Below, piece after piece: positions 24,241-34,689 of a stretch of 64,000 bases of DNA. The first letter of the stretch is position 1, and each line of letters begins with the position of its first letter. Below the pieces are notes generated by a model. The model was not told where the DNA came from, did not search any database, and saw only the letters and a program-made list of their open reading frames with translations. The DNA comes from Manis javanica (Eukaryota; Chordata; Mammalia; Pholidota; Manidae): assembly GCF_040802235.1 (NCBI RefSeq), contig NC_133174.1, forward strand, positions 82,234,647-82,298,646, given 5' to 3'. Made by a program: the position numbers and the translations under genes.

Positions 24241-26444
24241 ATAAATGTTCAGCTATATTTGACAACCCTTGATAAAAGAGAACTTAGTACCTATGGACTT
24301 CGCAATAAGAAATAACTTGTACACAAACTTCAGTCCTCAAAATACGGGATACTGTGACATAGTATTTTAGTATTGATACCTCCTGGGTGAACTTGGGTTC
24401 TAAATAAGTATGTGAAACTGTTCAAAAGAGTAAAACCAAATGTTAGGAAAACAATGACTGATTCTTTGCAGTTTCAAATAGCACTGAAATACAATACAGG
24501 GTGGGGTCAAAACTGACATAAAATAAAATGGTAATTATATAGGGCAGTACCCCAGTGCTAAGTATTGTCCAGATTCCAAACTATTAAAATCTTTAACTAG
24601 TCTCAGTCTTCACATGATTTGACTTCATAAGCTTACTGATATAAACTAGATGGTCTTGGCAAGTTTGGTGCTGCTTGGAGCTTAAAGCATTGTACAAATT
24701 AAAAAATCATTTTTCTTCCCATGAATATATTGTATTCCTTCAAAAAACCAGATTAAGGAAAAATTTATTATTCATTATTCATAACTCTTTCAAATTAGAA
24801 TATTCTTAGTCTCTAAACACCTAAGACAAATTATATAACATCATATAACATGAGTTCTTGCTCTATGGCAATACCATTAATAGCAATAAATTCTCAGATT
24901 ACTGAAGATTACTGAACAGTACCTCATAGTTCATTGTTCTAAAGTATTTAGTGTTATCTGTAGAAAAAAATAGTTGACTTTCACATATTCACTGTATTTT
25001 TACATTTGTGGAGTTGTAGATAACTATATTTTTAAATACTTTCTGATTGCTAAAGCAATCTTCAAGTCACACTGTTAACAGAAATAACTTTTTAGATTAC
25101 AAAAACTATGAAAAAAAATCTAGAACATATTTCCTTTTTCTTTTGGTTTCCAAAGGACAAAGAAGGACTGAATCATGTTACACAGATAATATTTAAGTCT
25201 GATATTTAACACATTTTAAAGAGTTTGGATTTATTGTAACACTGTTAATATAAAACTCTGAAATTCCTTTAAAGCTTTGTGTTTTGTTTGCATTACATTT
25301 TCTTTTATTATGTCCACAGTTAAGATGACTACTTACTTCTCATATTTTACATTATTTTTTGTTTGAGATATTCAACTTATGTGGGCTTTTGTTTCATATT
25401 TTCCATTTAATGACTAGCTGTAACAAAAGTGACCCTGTAAATGAGATGAAATATTGCAGGTGTGAGCATCTTAGTAAGATATATTTAATAAATATGTAAA
25501 TCAATCAATTTATGTCTCTCCTCAGGCAGAAAAGTTGTATGAATTCACAAGCATCACTTTAAACTCTACTGAGTGAACCAAAAGCATTCCAGGGAAGTAT
25601 TGGAGAGAAAGTTTAAATTTTATGTTTTTCATATGGACATATAATATTGGCACCATCATATACAGTTTCTTATTCCAAATTTGGAAACAGTAAGACAGAT
25701 CTGAAACCTACCATTATTTGCTGTTTCCAGCCAAGTTTCATGTAGCAGAGGATGAGTGAATGTAAGCAGATTCAGAATTGTAATATGACATTCTATTCTA
25801 GTGTGACATACAAGGTAAACATATGCGTGAACTCTCTTAATCTGATTTCAACAGGCAGAATTATATTTGTCTAACTTAATACAACTAGCAGCTTTATACA
25901 CTTTGTATCATGTAAACTATGAAAACATGAACAATTGTGAAATTTCAAAAAACCAACCTAAATAAGTATGGAAATATTTTTTATTTCCGTGTCTATATAA
26001 GAAAAATACACAAATAAGTAAATATTTAACCCAATTCCATGGGTATTTCAAACAATGCTATCAGTGTGGCACAGATTATCCAGATATCCAGATAGTTTCC
26101 TCAAGTCCTTTTCTTTTTTTACTTTTTTTGTATAAACATGGTACATATTTTATATAATAGTTTGTGTATTCTAAAGAGCCCTTTGCCTTTCTAACCCTGA
26201 TTTTGCATAGTTTCCAATGGTTTAAGTAATGTAAGGATTTTAAAAATTAAGCTTAGTAAAAATGGAAAAATGTCCTTCATATGAAGTGACGTTCTATAAG
26301 ATAAGAACATATGGATGGCCAAACGCAGTCAGAGTAATGCTCTATCCAATCAAATATTCTCTCTCAGAGAAAAGAATGCCTTTGATGGCACAGATGGCTT
26401 CCTGGATATTACCTTCAAAATGTTAAGAAAAACAATAATAATAC
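24241..26444. other. AT-rich non-coding DNA
   Basis: 2.2 kb with no reading frame above 60 codons on either strand and no named repeat. Homopolymer and AT runs only. Confidence 0.45.
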
Positions 26445-26640
26445 CTTATATTTAGATAGCGCTTTATAGATTGCAGGATCTATTGGCATATATATTGACC
26501 ATAATTCTAAGTTCTTTTCAACAACTGTAGAATATTTTTAAAAGGCTGATGAAAGCTGTAATAGAGATAATTGCTGTATTATTTTATATATGAGAAAATT
26601 GAAGGATCTTACCCTAGATTCCCAAGGCTAACAAATGAAA
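26445..26640 (+). repeat. Probable MIR-family fragment
   Basis: 'ttatatttagatagcgcttt', 'attttatatatgagaaaatt' and 'attcccaaggctaac' sit where MIR core and 3' blocks would. Weak. Confidence 0.35.
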
Positions 26641-26724
26641 GCTAGCCCCACTATCAAAATGTGGTGACTCTTTTATTCATTTTGACTAACATACATTCAT
26701 GGGCTTGTGATGAAAGGGTTGTAA

Positions 26725-27140
26725 TTAATAGTTGAAACATACTTTGAAATCAGGTACTATGATGTCTCCTAGTTTGTTCTTTCTCAAGATGGCTTTGGTT
26801 ATCCAGAATGTTTTGTGCTTCTATACGACTTTTAGAATTGTTTATTTTCTTTCTCTGGAAGATGCCATTTAAATTTTTAGAGGGATTGCAATGAATCTGT
26901 ATATTTCTTTCAACAGTATGGATATTTTAACAACATCAATTATTCCAATCCATGCATATGGTCTATCTTTCCATTTATGTTTGTCATATTTAATTTTTTT
27001 CATGAATGCTTTACAGTTTTCGGTGTATGGATCTTTCAACTCTTTTGTTAACTTTATACTTACAATTTTTTTTTTACTATAGTTAATCATATTGTATGTA
27101 TTCTATATTGGAAATTTTTGAGAAAAGACTTCAGGCACTC
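26725..27140 (-). mobile_element. L1: Old LINE-1 fragment, antisense
   Basis: The minus strand encodes a 73-residue ORF2 remnant (26869-27090) with 'DVVKISILLKEIYRFIAIPL', matching the thumb/linker segment '[20 protein letters not shown]' of L1-A at about 20440-20505. The plus strand also shows the antisense-L1 phrase 'atgtctcctagtttgttctt'. It is more diverged than L1-A or L1-B, so an older subfamily. Confidence 0.85.
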
Positions 27141-27270
27141 TCAACATATAAAAAAGTGGTAAATGTGTGAGAAGATGAGTATGATCATTACCTTTACTAG
27201 AGTAATTTATCACTATGTATATCTAGAACTCATTTTGTACTTCTTTTTTTTTGAGAGGGTATCTCTCATA

Positions 27271-27276
27271 TTTATT
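27271..27276 (-). promoter_or_regulatory. Polyadenylation signal of ERV fragment
   Basis: AATAAA on the minus strand, 18 bases before the genomic A run, which is the normal signal-to-cleavage spacing. Confidence 0.75.
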
Positions 27277-28209
27277 GATCAAATGGTTGTTAACAACAAT
27301 AAAATTCTGTATAGGGGACTCAATGCTCAATACACAATCATTAATCCACCCCAAGCCTAATTCTCGTCAGTCTCCAATCTTCTGAAGCATAACGAACAAG
27401 TTATTACATGGTGAACAAATTCTTACAAAGTGAATAAGTTCTTACATGGTGAACAGTGCAAGGGCAGTCATCACAGAAACTTTCGGTTTTGATCACACAT
27501 TATGAACTATAAACAATCAGGTCAAATATGAATATTCGTTTGATTTTTATACTTGATTTATATGTAAATCCCACATTTCTCCCTTTATTAATATTATTAT
27601 TTTTTTTTTTAAATAAAATGCTGAAGTGGTAGGTAGATGCAAGATAAAGGTAGAAAACATAGTGCAGTGTTATAAGAGAGCAAATGTAGATGATCAGGTG
27701 TGTGCCTGTAGACTAAGTGTTAATCCAAGCTAGACAAGGGCAATAAAACATCCACGGATGCAGAAGATTTCTCTCAGAACAGGGGGGGTGAGGTTCTAAG
27801 CCTCACCTCTGTTGATCCCCAATTTCTCAACCGATGGCCCCCCTGCGACTGTGCCTGTCTTAGGTTGTTCCTCCCTTGAGGAATCTTACCCGTCTCTGGC
27901 TAACCAGTCAACTTCTGGGGCCATACAGGGAAATGTAAAGTTGGTAAGTGAGAGAGAAGGAATATTGTTTGAAAAGGTTAGCTTTTTACTTCTTTGCAGA
28001 TTTATGCCCTGTGGCTTCTATGCCCAACATTTGTCTTGAGGTATCTTTACCACTTGGAAGAATTATGATACTCGGTAAATTCAATATGAGGAACAAATTC
28101 TATTTAAGGGTTGTAATTAGGAAGGAAAAAGAAAAGCTATAGAAGTAGCAGACGGAAGAAAACATGGGAACATTGATTATTTCTTTGACATATATTCTTG
28201 TAGAGTAAG

Positions 28210-28704
28210 TTAAGCATGTACAGGTTTTAAACTACTAATTAAAATGTTCACACACATTAACATAATAGGAATATAGTTACATAACCAAAGCAGACCTATA
28301 ATTACCAGCCATCTCCACTGAAACCAAGAAAACCAGTTAGGCACCCTAGGCATTTGTGAAAATTTATCTACGATATGACGGATATTGTCCAACTGAACTT
28401 GAACAGTCTGAGAGAAATCAGACAAATTAAAACAACCCATTCCTGGGAACTGTTCACATCCCATATGTTCTTTTAACAGTAGATAGTCTGTAATTGTAAG
28501 ATTTTGGAGCGCTACAACTTGCACTTCTCCTAATTCTTGGTTGAGTTCCAACAGTATAGATCCAGTCAAATTTGTTGTTCTACTGTATGCACTGGCCAGC
28601 TTAGATATCTCCTTCTTCATTCCCATGGCAAGTCCAGGAACCGGTGGGATGAATGCAGCTACAACTGTAAAAGCGCCTGGATCTTTGTTGAGGATTTTTG
28701 ATGA
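28210..28704 (-). pseudogene. ERV env transmembrane-subunit remnant
   Basis: An open frame of 164 codons (first Met at 28626) has the layout of a retroviral TM subunit. In order: a hydrophobic fusion-peptide-like stretch just before and at the Met (codons about 10-26), an amphipathic heptad-repeat region, the disulfide-loop motif, a second helical region, a Trp-rich membrane-proximal stretch, a membrane anchor (about residues 107-127 from the Met) and a short tail. The loop reads Cys-x6-Gly-Cys where gamma/alpha-type TM has Cys-x6-Cys-Cys, so the cysteine that pairs with SU is lost. Upstream the frame is closed by TGA (28705-28707) and other frames carry stops, so SU is not readable. This is an old, non-functional copy. 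Confidence 0.8.
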
Positions 28705-28882
28705 TCATCTTCTGGTATGACTCTTCCATAGAGTGCTGATGTTGGAAGTTCTTCTTCACATCGTATCTTAGATCATTTTCTGGATAGCCAAATTAGGCTT
28801 TGAACCACTGTATAAACAAAAACAGACCCTTTGCCCACACCATTGTGTAGAACTCATTGGCGGTCACCAAACAGGAACTGCT

Positions 28883-29035
28883 TTTTTTTTTTTTTTGAGA
28901 GAAAGGAATATTATCAGAAAAATGTACCTCCATAGCTGATTATCTGACACCCTTTAAGTGATCAAAATTAAGGATATTTAAAGCATGCATTAATTGTTGA
29001 TTTACAGTTAGCTTTATCCTATCAGGGAGTAATCC
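28883..29035 (-). other. Boundary zone between ERV fragment and L1-B
   Basis: A 16-base T run (28882-28897) is followed by about 140 bases of AT-rich text not present in the 3' UTRs of L1-A or L1-C. It could be extra L1-B 3' UTR or transduced sequence ending in its own A tail, or more of the ERV. I cannot decide. Confidence 0.4.
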
Positions 29036-29450
29036 CCCTTTTCTTCTTTTCTTTTTATTCTGTTAACATTACTCTACAGTTACATGAAGAACACTATGTC
29101 TACAAGGCTGTACCCTATAACAGGTCCCCCCCACAAAGCCCCCTACAGTCACCGTCCATCACCATACCAAAATGCCGCAGAATCACCACTTGTCCTCTCT
29201 CTGCTGTACAGCTCTCACCTTTCTCCCAAACCCCCAATTATGCATGCTAAACTTAACACCCCCTTCTTCTCCCCACCCCCAGTTATCCCTCCCTAACCAC
29301 CCATCCTCTCCAGTCCCTTTCCCTTTGGTACATGTTAGTCCATTCTTGGGTTCTATGATTCTGCTGCTGTTTTGTTCCTTCAGTTTTTCCTTTGTTCTCA
29401 TACTCCACAGAAGAGTGAAATCATTTGGTATTTCTCTTTCTCTTGCTGGC
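29036..29450 (-). other. L1-B 3' UTR
   Basis: On the plus strand this is C-rich ('ccccaccccc', 'tccctccctaaccacccatc'), the complement of the G-rich tract seen in L1-A and L1-C. AATAAA on the minus strand is at 29054-29059, inside a degenerate A/G-rich terminal stretch. Confidence 0.75.
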
Positions 29451-32400
29451 TTATTTCACTGAGCATAATACCCTACAGCTCCATCCATGTCGCTGCAAAT
29501 GGTAGGATTTTCCTCTTCTTATGGCTGAGTAGTATTCCATTGTGTATATGTACCACACCTTCTTTATCCATTCATCTACTGATGGACATTTAGGTTGCTT
29601 CCAATTCTTGGCTATTGTAAATAGTGATGCAATAAACATAGGGGTGCATCTGTATTTCTCTAACTTGATTACTGCATTCTTAGGGTAAATTCCTAGGAGT
29701 GGAATTCCTGGGTCAAATGGTAAGTCTGTTTTGAGCATTTTGATGAACCTCCATACTGCTTTCCACAATGGTTGAACTAATTTACATTCCCACCAGCAGT
29801 GTAGGAGGGTTCCCCTTTCTCCAAAGCCTCACCAACATTTGTTGTTGTTTGTCTTTTGGATGACAGCCATCCTTACTGGAGTGAGGTGATACTTCATTGT
29901 AGTTTTAATTTGCATTTCTCTGATAAGTAGCGATGTGGAGCATATTTTCATGTGTCTCTTGGACATCTGTATTTCTTTTTTGGAGAACTGTCTGTTCAGT
30001 TCCTCTACCCATTTTTTAATTGGGTTATTTGTTTTTTGTTTGTTGAGGCATGTGAGCTCTTTATATATTCTGGACATCAAGCCTTTATCGGATCTGTCAT
30101 TTTCAAATATATTCTCCCACAGTGTAGGGTTCCTTTTTGTTCTATTGATGGTGTCTTTTGCTGTACAGAAGATTTTCAGCTTAATATAGTCCTACTTGTT
30201 CATTTTTGCTGTTGTTTTCCTTGCCTAGGGAGATACGTTTAAGAAGGGGTCACTCATGTTTATGTCTAAGAGGTTTCTGCCTATGTTTTTTTCCAAGAGT
30301 TTAATGGTTTCATGACTTACATTCAGGTCTTTTATCCATTTTGAATTTACTTTTGTATATGGGGTTAGACAATGGTCCAGTTTCATTCTCCTACATGTAG
30401 CTGTCCAGTTTTGCCAGCACAATCTGTTGAAGAGACTGTCATTTGGCCATTGTATGTCCATGGCTACTTTATCAAATATTAATTGACCATATATGTCTGG
30501 GTTAATGTCTGGATTCTCTAGTCTGTTCCATTGGTTGGTGGCTCTGTTCTTATGCCAGTACCAGATTGTCTTGATTACTATGGCTTTATAGTAGAGCTTG
30601 AAGTTGGGGAGTGAGATCCCCCCCACTTTCTTCTTCTTTCTCAGGATTGCTTTGGCTATTCGGGGTCTTTGGTGTTTCCATATGAATTTTTGAATTATTT
30701 GTTCCAGTTCATTGAAGAATGTTACTGATATTTTCAGCATCTATGGAGATGATCATGTGGTTTTTGTCTTTCTTTTTGTTGATGTGGTGGATGATGTTGA
30801 TGGATTTTCGAATGTTGTACCATCCTTGCATCCCTGGGATGAATCCCACTTGGTCATGGTGTACGATCCTTTTGATGTATTTTTGAATTCAGTTTGCTAA
30901 AATTTTGTTGAGTATTTTTGCATCTACATTCATCAGGGATATTGGTCTGTAGTTTTCTTTTTTTGTGGGGTCTTTGCCTGATTTTGATATTAGGGTGATG
31001 TTGGCTTCATAGAAAGAGTTTGGGAGTATCACCTCATCTTCTATTTTTTGGAAAACTTTAAGGAGAATGGGTAATATGTCTTCCATGTATGTCTGACAAA
31101 ATTCCGAGGTGAATCCATCTGGCCCGGGGGTTTTGTTCTTTCGTAATTTTTTGATTACCACTTCAATTTCATTGCTGGTAATTGGTTTGTTTAGATTTTC
31201 TGTTTCTTTGTGGGTCAGTCTTAGAAGGTTGTATTTTTCTAGGAAGTTGTTCATTTCCCCTAGGTTTCCCAGCTTGTTAGCACATAGGTTTTCATAGTAC
31301 ACTCTAATAATTCTTTGTATTTCTGTGGGGTCCGTCGTGATTTTTCCTTTCTCGTTTCTGATTCTTTTGATTTGTGTTGACTCTCTTTTCCTCTTAATAA
31401 GTCTGGCTAGAGGCTTATCTATTTTGTTTAATTTCTTGAAGAACAAGCTCTTGGTTTCATTGACTTTTGCTATTGTTTTATTCTTCTCAATTTTATTTAT
31501 TTCTTCTCTGATCTTTATTATGTCCCTCCTCCTGATGACCTTAGGCCTCATTTGTTGTTCTTTTTCCAATTTCAATAATTGTGACATGAGACCACTCATT
31601 CGGGATTGTTCTTCCTTCTTCACATATGCCTGGATTGCTATTTACTTTCCTCTTAAGACTGCTTTTGCTGTATCCCACAGTAGTTGGGGCTTTGTGTTGT
31701 TGTTGTCATTTGTTTCCATATATTGCTGGATCTTCATTTTGATTTGGTCATTGATCCATTGATTATTTAGGAGTGTGTTTTTAAGCCTGCATGTGTTTGT
31801 GAGCCTTTTTGCTTTCTTTGCACAGTTTCTTTCTAGTTTTATGCCTTTGTGGTGTGAAAAGTTGGTCGGTAGGATTTCAATCTTTTGGAATTTACTGAGG
31901 CTTTTTTTGTGGCCTAGTATGTGGTCTATTCTGGAGAATGTTCCATGTGCACTTGAGAAGAATGTGTATCCTGTTACTTTTGGATGTAGAGTTCTGTAGA
32001 TGTCTATTAGGTCCATCTTTTGTAGTGTGTTGTTCAGTGCCTCTGTGTCCTTACTTATTTTCTGTCAGGTGTATCTTTCCTTTGGAGTGAGTGGTGTGTT
32101 GAAGTCTCCCAGAATGAATGCATTGCATTCTATTTCCTCTTTTAGTTCTGTTAGTATTTGTTTCACATATGTTGGTGCTCCTGTATTGGGTGCATATATA
32201 TATAATGGTTATATCCTCTTGTTGGACTGAGTCCTTTATCATTATGTAATGTTCTTCTTTATCTTTTGTTACTTTCTTTATTTTGAAGTCTGTTTTGTCT
32301 GATACTAGAATTGCAACACCTGCTTTTTTTCTCTCTGCTGTTTGCGTGAAATATCTTTTTTGATCCCTTGACTTTAAGTCTGTGTATGTCTTTGGATTTA

Positions 32401-32561
32401 AGGTGAGTCTCCTTTAAGCAGTATATGGATGGATCTTGCTTTTCTATCCATTCTATTACTCTGTGTCTTTTGATTGGTGCATTCAGTCCATTTACATTTA
32501 GGGTGATTATCGAAAGGTATGTACCTATTGCCATTGCAGGCTTTAAGTTTGTGGTTACCAA
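29451..32561 (-). pseudogene. L1 ORF2, broken, RT catalytic block deleted
   Basis: Start Met at 32561 opens the endonuclease ('LNVNGLNAPIKRHRV', 'KETHLKSKDIHRLKVKGSKK'), which is frameshifted after about 80 codons. Pieces continue at 32016-31642, 31623-30889 ('[13 protein letters not shown]', '[20 protein letters not shown]'), 30740-30225, 30080-29829 and 29768-29451. TAA at 31642-31644 separates two pieces in one frame; TGA at the 'ILAN' site ends the 30889 piece. Next to 30730 the text jumps from the RT residues 'SIDAE' to the region after the catalytic (F/Y)ADD box, removing that box and shifting the frame. Confidence 0.93.
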
Positions 32562-32729
32562 AGGTTCAGGGTTACCTTCTTTACTATCTTGCTGTCTAAC
32601 TTAACTCGCTTGTTGAGCTATTATAAACACAGTCTGATGATTCTTTATTTCTCTCCCTTCTTATTCCTCCTCCTCCCTTCTTCATATGTTGGGTGTTTTC
32701 TTCTGTGCTCTTTTTAGGAGTGCTCCCAT

Positions 32730-33591
32730 CTAGAGCAGTCCCTGTAAGATGCCCTGTAGAGGTGGTTTGTGGGAGGAAAATTCCCTCAACTTTTGCTTGT
32801 CTGGGAATTGTTTAATCCCTCCTTCATATTTAAATGATAATCGTGCTGGATACAGTAGTCTTGGTTCGAGCCCCTTCTGTTTCATTGCATTAAGTATATC
32901 ATGCCATTCTCTTCTGGCCTGTAGGGTTTCTGTTGAGAAGTCTGATGATAGCCTGATGGGTTTTCCTTTGTAGGTAACCTTTTTTTTCTCTCTGGCTGCC
33001 TTTAATACTTTGTCCTTGTCTTTGATCTTTGCCATTTTAATTATTATGTGTCTTGGTGTTGCCCTCCTTGGATCCCTTGTCATGGGAGTTCTGTGTACCT
33101 CTGTGGTCTGAGAGGCCATTTCCTCCCCTAGTTTGTGGAAGTTTTCAGCAATTATTTCTTCAAAGACACTTTCTATCCCTTTTTCTCTCTTCTTCTTCTT
33201 CTGGTATCCCTATAATGCGTATGTTGTTCCATTTTGATTGGTCACTCAGCTCTCTTAGAATTCTTTCATTCCTGGAGATCCTTTTATCTCTCTCTGCATC
33301 AGCTTCTCTGCATTCCTGTTCTCTGTTTTCTAGTCCATTAATGGTCTCTTGCATCTCGTCCACTCTGTTTTAAAGTCCTTCCAGAGCTTGTTTTATTTCT
33401 GTATTCTCCTTCCTTAGTTCTTGCATATTTCTCTGCAAGTCCATCAGGATGGTTATGATTTTTCTTTTGAATTCTTTTTCAGGAAGACTGGTTAAATCTA
33501 TCTCCCCAGGTTCCTTCTCAGGGGATGATGTAGCAGATGCCAAAGCTGCCTGGGTTAGTCTTGTCTGGATCATATTTTTTTCGTCTTTCAT
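32730..33591 (-). pseudogene. L1 ORF1 (ORF1p), one stop and one frameshift
   Basis: Initiator Met at 33591 ('MKDEKNMIQTRLTQAA'). A coiled-coil region follows ('KRKIITILMDLQRNMQELRK'), broken by a TAA at 33370-33372, then open in the same frame to about 33160 ('NNIRIIGIPEEEEERKR'), then shifted by one base. The C-terminal part (33119-32730) is complete: 'ARREWHDILNAMKQKGLEPR', 'LYPARLSFKYEGGIKQFPDK', ending 'GILQGLL'. Only two lesions are visible, so this is the least damaged ORF1 in the window. Confidence 0.93.
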
Positions 33592-34370
33592 GTTGGTAAG
33601 TGCTATTGACTGTCAGCTGGGGGAGCCAAACTTCCCACTTGCTACTGGCCTTTCTTTACTGGGACAACTGCGACCCCTAGTGGCTTGTGTTGGGTAATTG
33701 CATGTAGACTGGGTCTTTGTGTCTTGCCCGGCCAGTATGGAGGAAGCTCCCTTTCTGAGGGCGGGGCCTGCCTTAGGCTGCTTCTCTGCTTTCGCAGCGC
33801 CTGGAGGGCTAGTGGACGGGGGGCTGTTTGGCTGTTTACCTCCGTGAGGAGTGTCAGAGCTGTTGCCCAGGGGGTTAGTGTGCCCAGTTTTCCCTGTAAT
33901 TTCCAGCCATTGGGCTGTGACCTGTGTTGTTTCCATCCAGCTGTTATGTCCCTGTCCCTTTAAGACTTTCAAAAAGCACTCGCTTTTCTTTGTCACAGGG
34001 GCGTCAGCTTCGGGACCCGCTCCCCGGTCCTGCTGCCCTGTTTCCCTAGTATCCAGGACCCCACGCATGCACTGTGTTTGCGCTGTGGTGAGGATGGCTG
34101 GGGCCGGGTGTTTAGCAGTCCTGGGCTCCCTCTCCCTCTCACTGGGAGCTGGGGTGAGCTGTGCTTGGGTCCCGCCGGGCTGGGGCTTGTATCTTACCCC
34201 TTTCACCAGGCGCTGGGCTCTCGCATGAGTGGATGTAGTCTGGCTGTTGTCCTGTGTGTTCTGGTCTCTCTTTTAGGATTAGTTGTATTTGTTGTATTTT
34301 CAAAAATATATATGTTTTTGGGAAGAGATTCCCAGTGTCCTACTCATGCCGCCATGTTGGCTCCGCCTCC
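33592..34370 (-). promoter_or_regulatory. L1-B CpG-rich 5' UTR promoter with YY1 core
   Basis: Much richer in CpG and GC than any flanking DNA ('gggcgtcagcttcgggaccc', 'gtcccgccgggctgg'), so an island-like internal promoter in an otherwise AT-rich region. The first bases hold 'ccaacatggcggc' (plus 34348-34360 as its complement), matching the YY1 core AAnATGGCGGC known to position transcription in L1. Retained CpGs suggest a younger copy than A or D. Confidence 0.75.
33613..34206 (-). other. 197-codon sense ORF upstream of L1-B ORF1
   Basis: A Pro/Gly/Thr-rich open frame in L1 orientation whose stop lies 21 bases before the ORF1 Met. No domain recognised. L1-A has no similar frame, so I take GC-driven chance as the default; length is the only reason to list it. 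Confidence 0.25.
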
Positions 34371-34431
34371 TATCTCTCCTTTTTACAGTACTCAAACATA
34401 TTCTATGGCACAGTTTATCACAGTCCTGTAA
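33851..34431 (+). other. Antisense ORF in L1-B 5' UTR, two frames
   Basis: Frame one (33851-34228) ends 'CAWVPPGWGLYLTPFTRRW'. Frame two (34078-34431) continues 'SLAVVLCVLVSLLGLVVFVV' and 'FSKIYMFLG', then 'THAAMLAP'. In L1-E both parts lie in one frame ('CAWVQPGRGLYLTPFARRW' and 'SLAVVVYLLVSLFGIVVFVV'), so L1-B seems to have one shift near 34220. The hydrophobic stretch could be a membrane segment. Expression is unproven. Confidence 0.4.
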
Positions 34432-34689
34432 TTCCCTAAAAGTCCTTAAGAATGATTGTCTACTACTGCACTGAAGTTATATAGTACAGATAAAGATGAA
34501 ATATATTTGTATTTGTATGTCTGTGTTTTTATATGTATACATTAATAAGAATGTTATTATGTAGGACATGGGAAGTAAAGCATTTATTAGAGGAATTTGC
34601 AAATATTTTACATTTGTTCAATAAATATCCTGAGAATTTACAATGTGCAAGGTACTGTGAAAATCCCTCTTCTTCCCTCTTTCCCCAAT

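Larger units (their letters stand above)
27244..28882 (-). mobile_element. ERV 3'-end fragment with poly(A) tail
   Basis: Read on the minus strand this starts in retroviral env sequence, passes through an LTR-like 3' region and ends at an AATAAA (plus 27271-27276) followed 18 bases later by a run of nine As (plus 27244-27252). Such an end is what a processed, L1-mobilised retroviral RNA would leave, rather than a provirus with two LTRs. An 11-base match 'tagaactcatt' lies at 27224-27234 and 28848-28858 but does not abut the tail. The upstream limit is uncertain: an A run (plus 28882-28897) and about 140 further bases separate it from L1-B. Confidence 0.65.
29036..34370 (-). mobile_element. 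L1: LINE-1 copy B, near full length, RT core deleted
   Basis: Minus-strand L1 from 5' end at about 34370 ('ggaggcggagccaacatggc') to an A/G-rich end at about 29036. It is about 5.3 kb, shorter than L1-A mainly because about 0.68 kb of the RT domain is missing near 30730. The 5' UTR (34370-33592) is CpG-rich and of the same type as L1-E. Both ORFs carry stops and shifts. I searched the flanks for a target-site duplication and found none that convinces, so the 3' limit is uncertain. Confidence 0.92.

Noticed and set aside
27224-28858. 11-mer 'tagaactcatt' as target-site duplication of the ERV fragment
   Set aside because: The left copy does not touch the A tail: nine bases lie between, and these do not match at the right side. 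Kept as a lead only.
31109-32230. Hydrophobic plus-strand frames up to 145 codons opposite L1-B ORF2
   Set aside because: Antisense of A-rich L1 ORF2 gives Phe/Leu/Ser-rich frames; similar shadows occur opposite L1-D ORF2 at 62839-63135.
29036-34390. Target-site duplication for L1-B
   Set aside because: Compared text left of 27244, 28882 and 29036 with text right of 34370; only 7-8-base chance matches ('tatctctc', 'tcctatc') were found.
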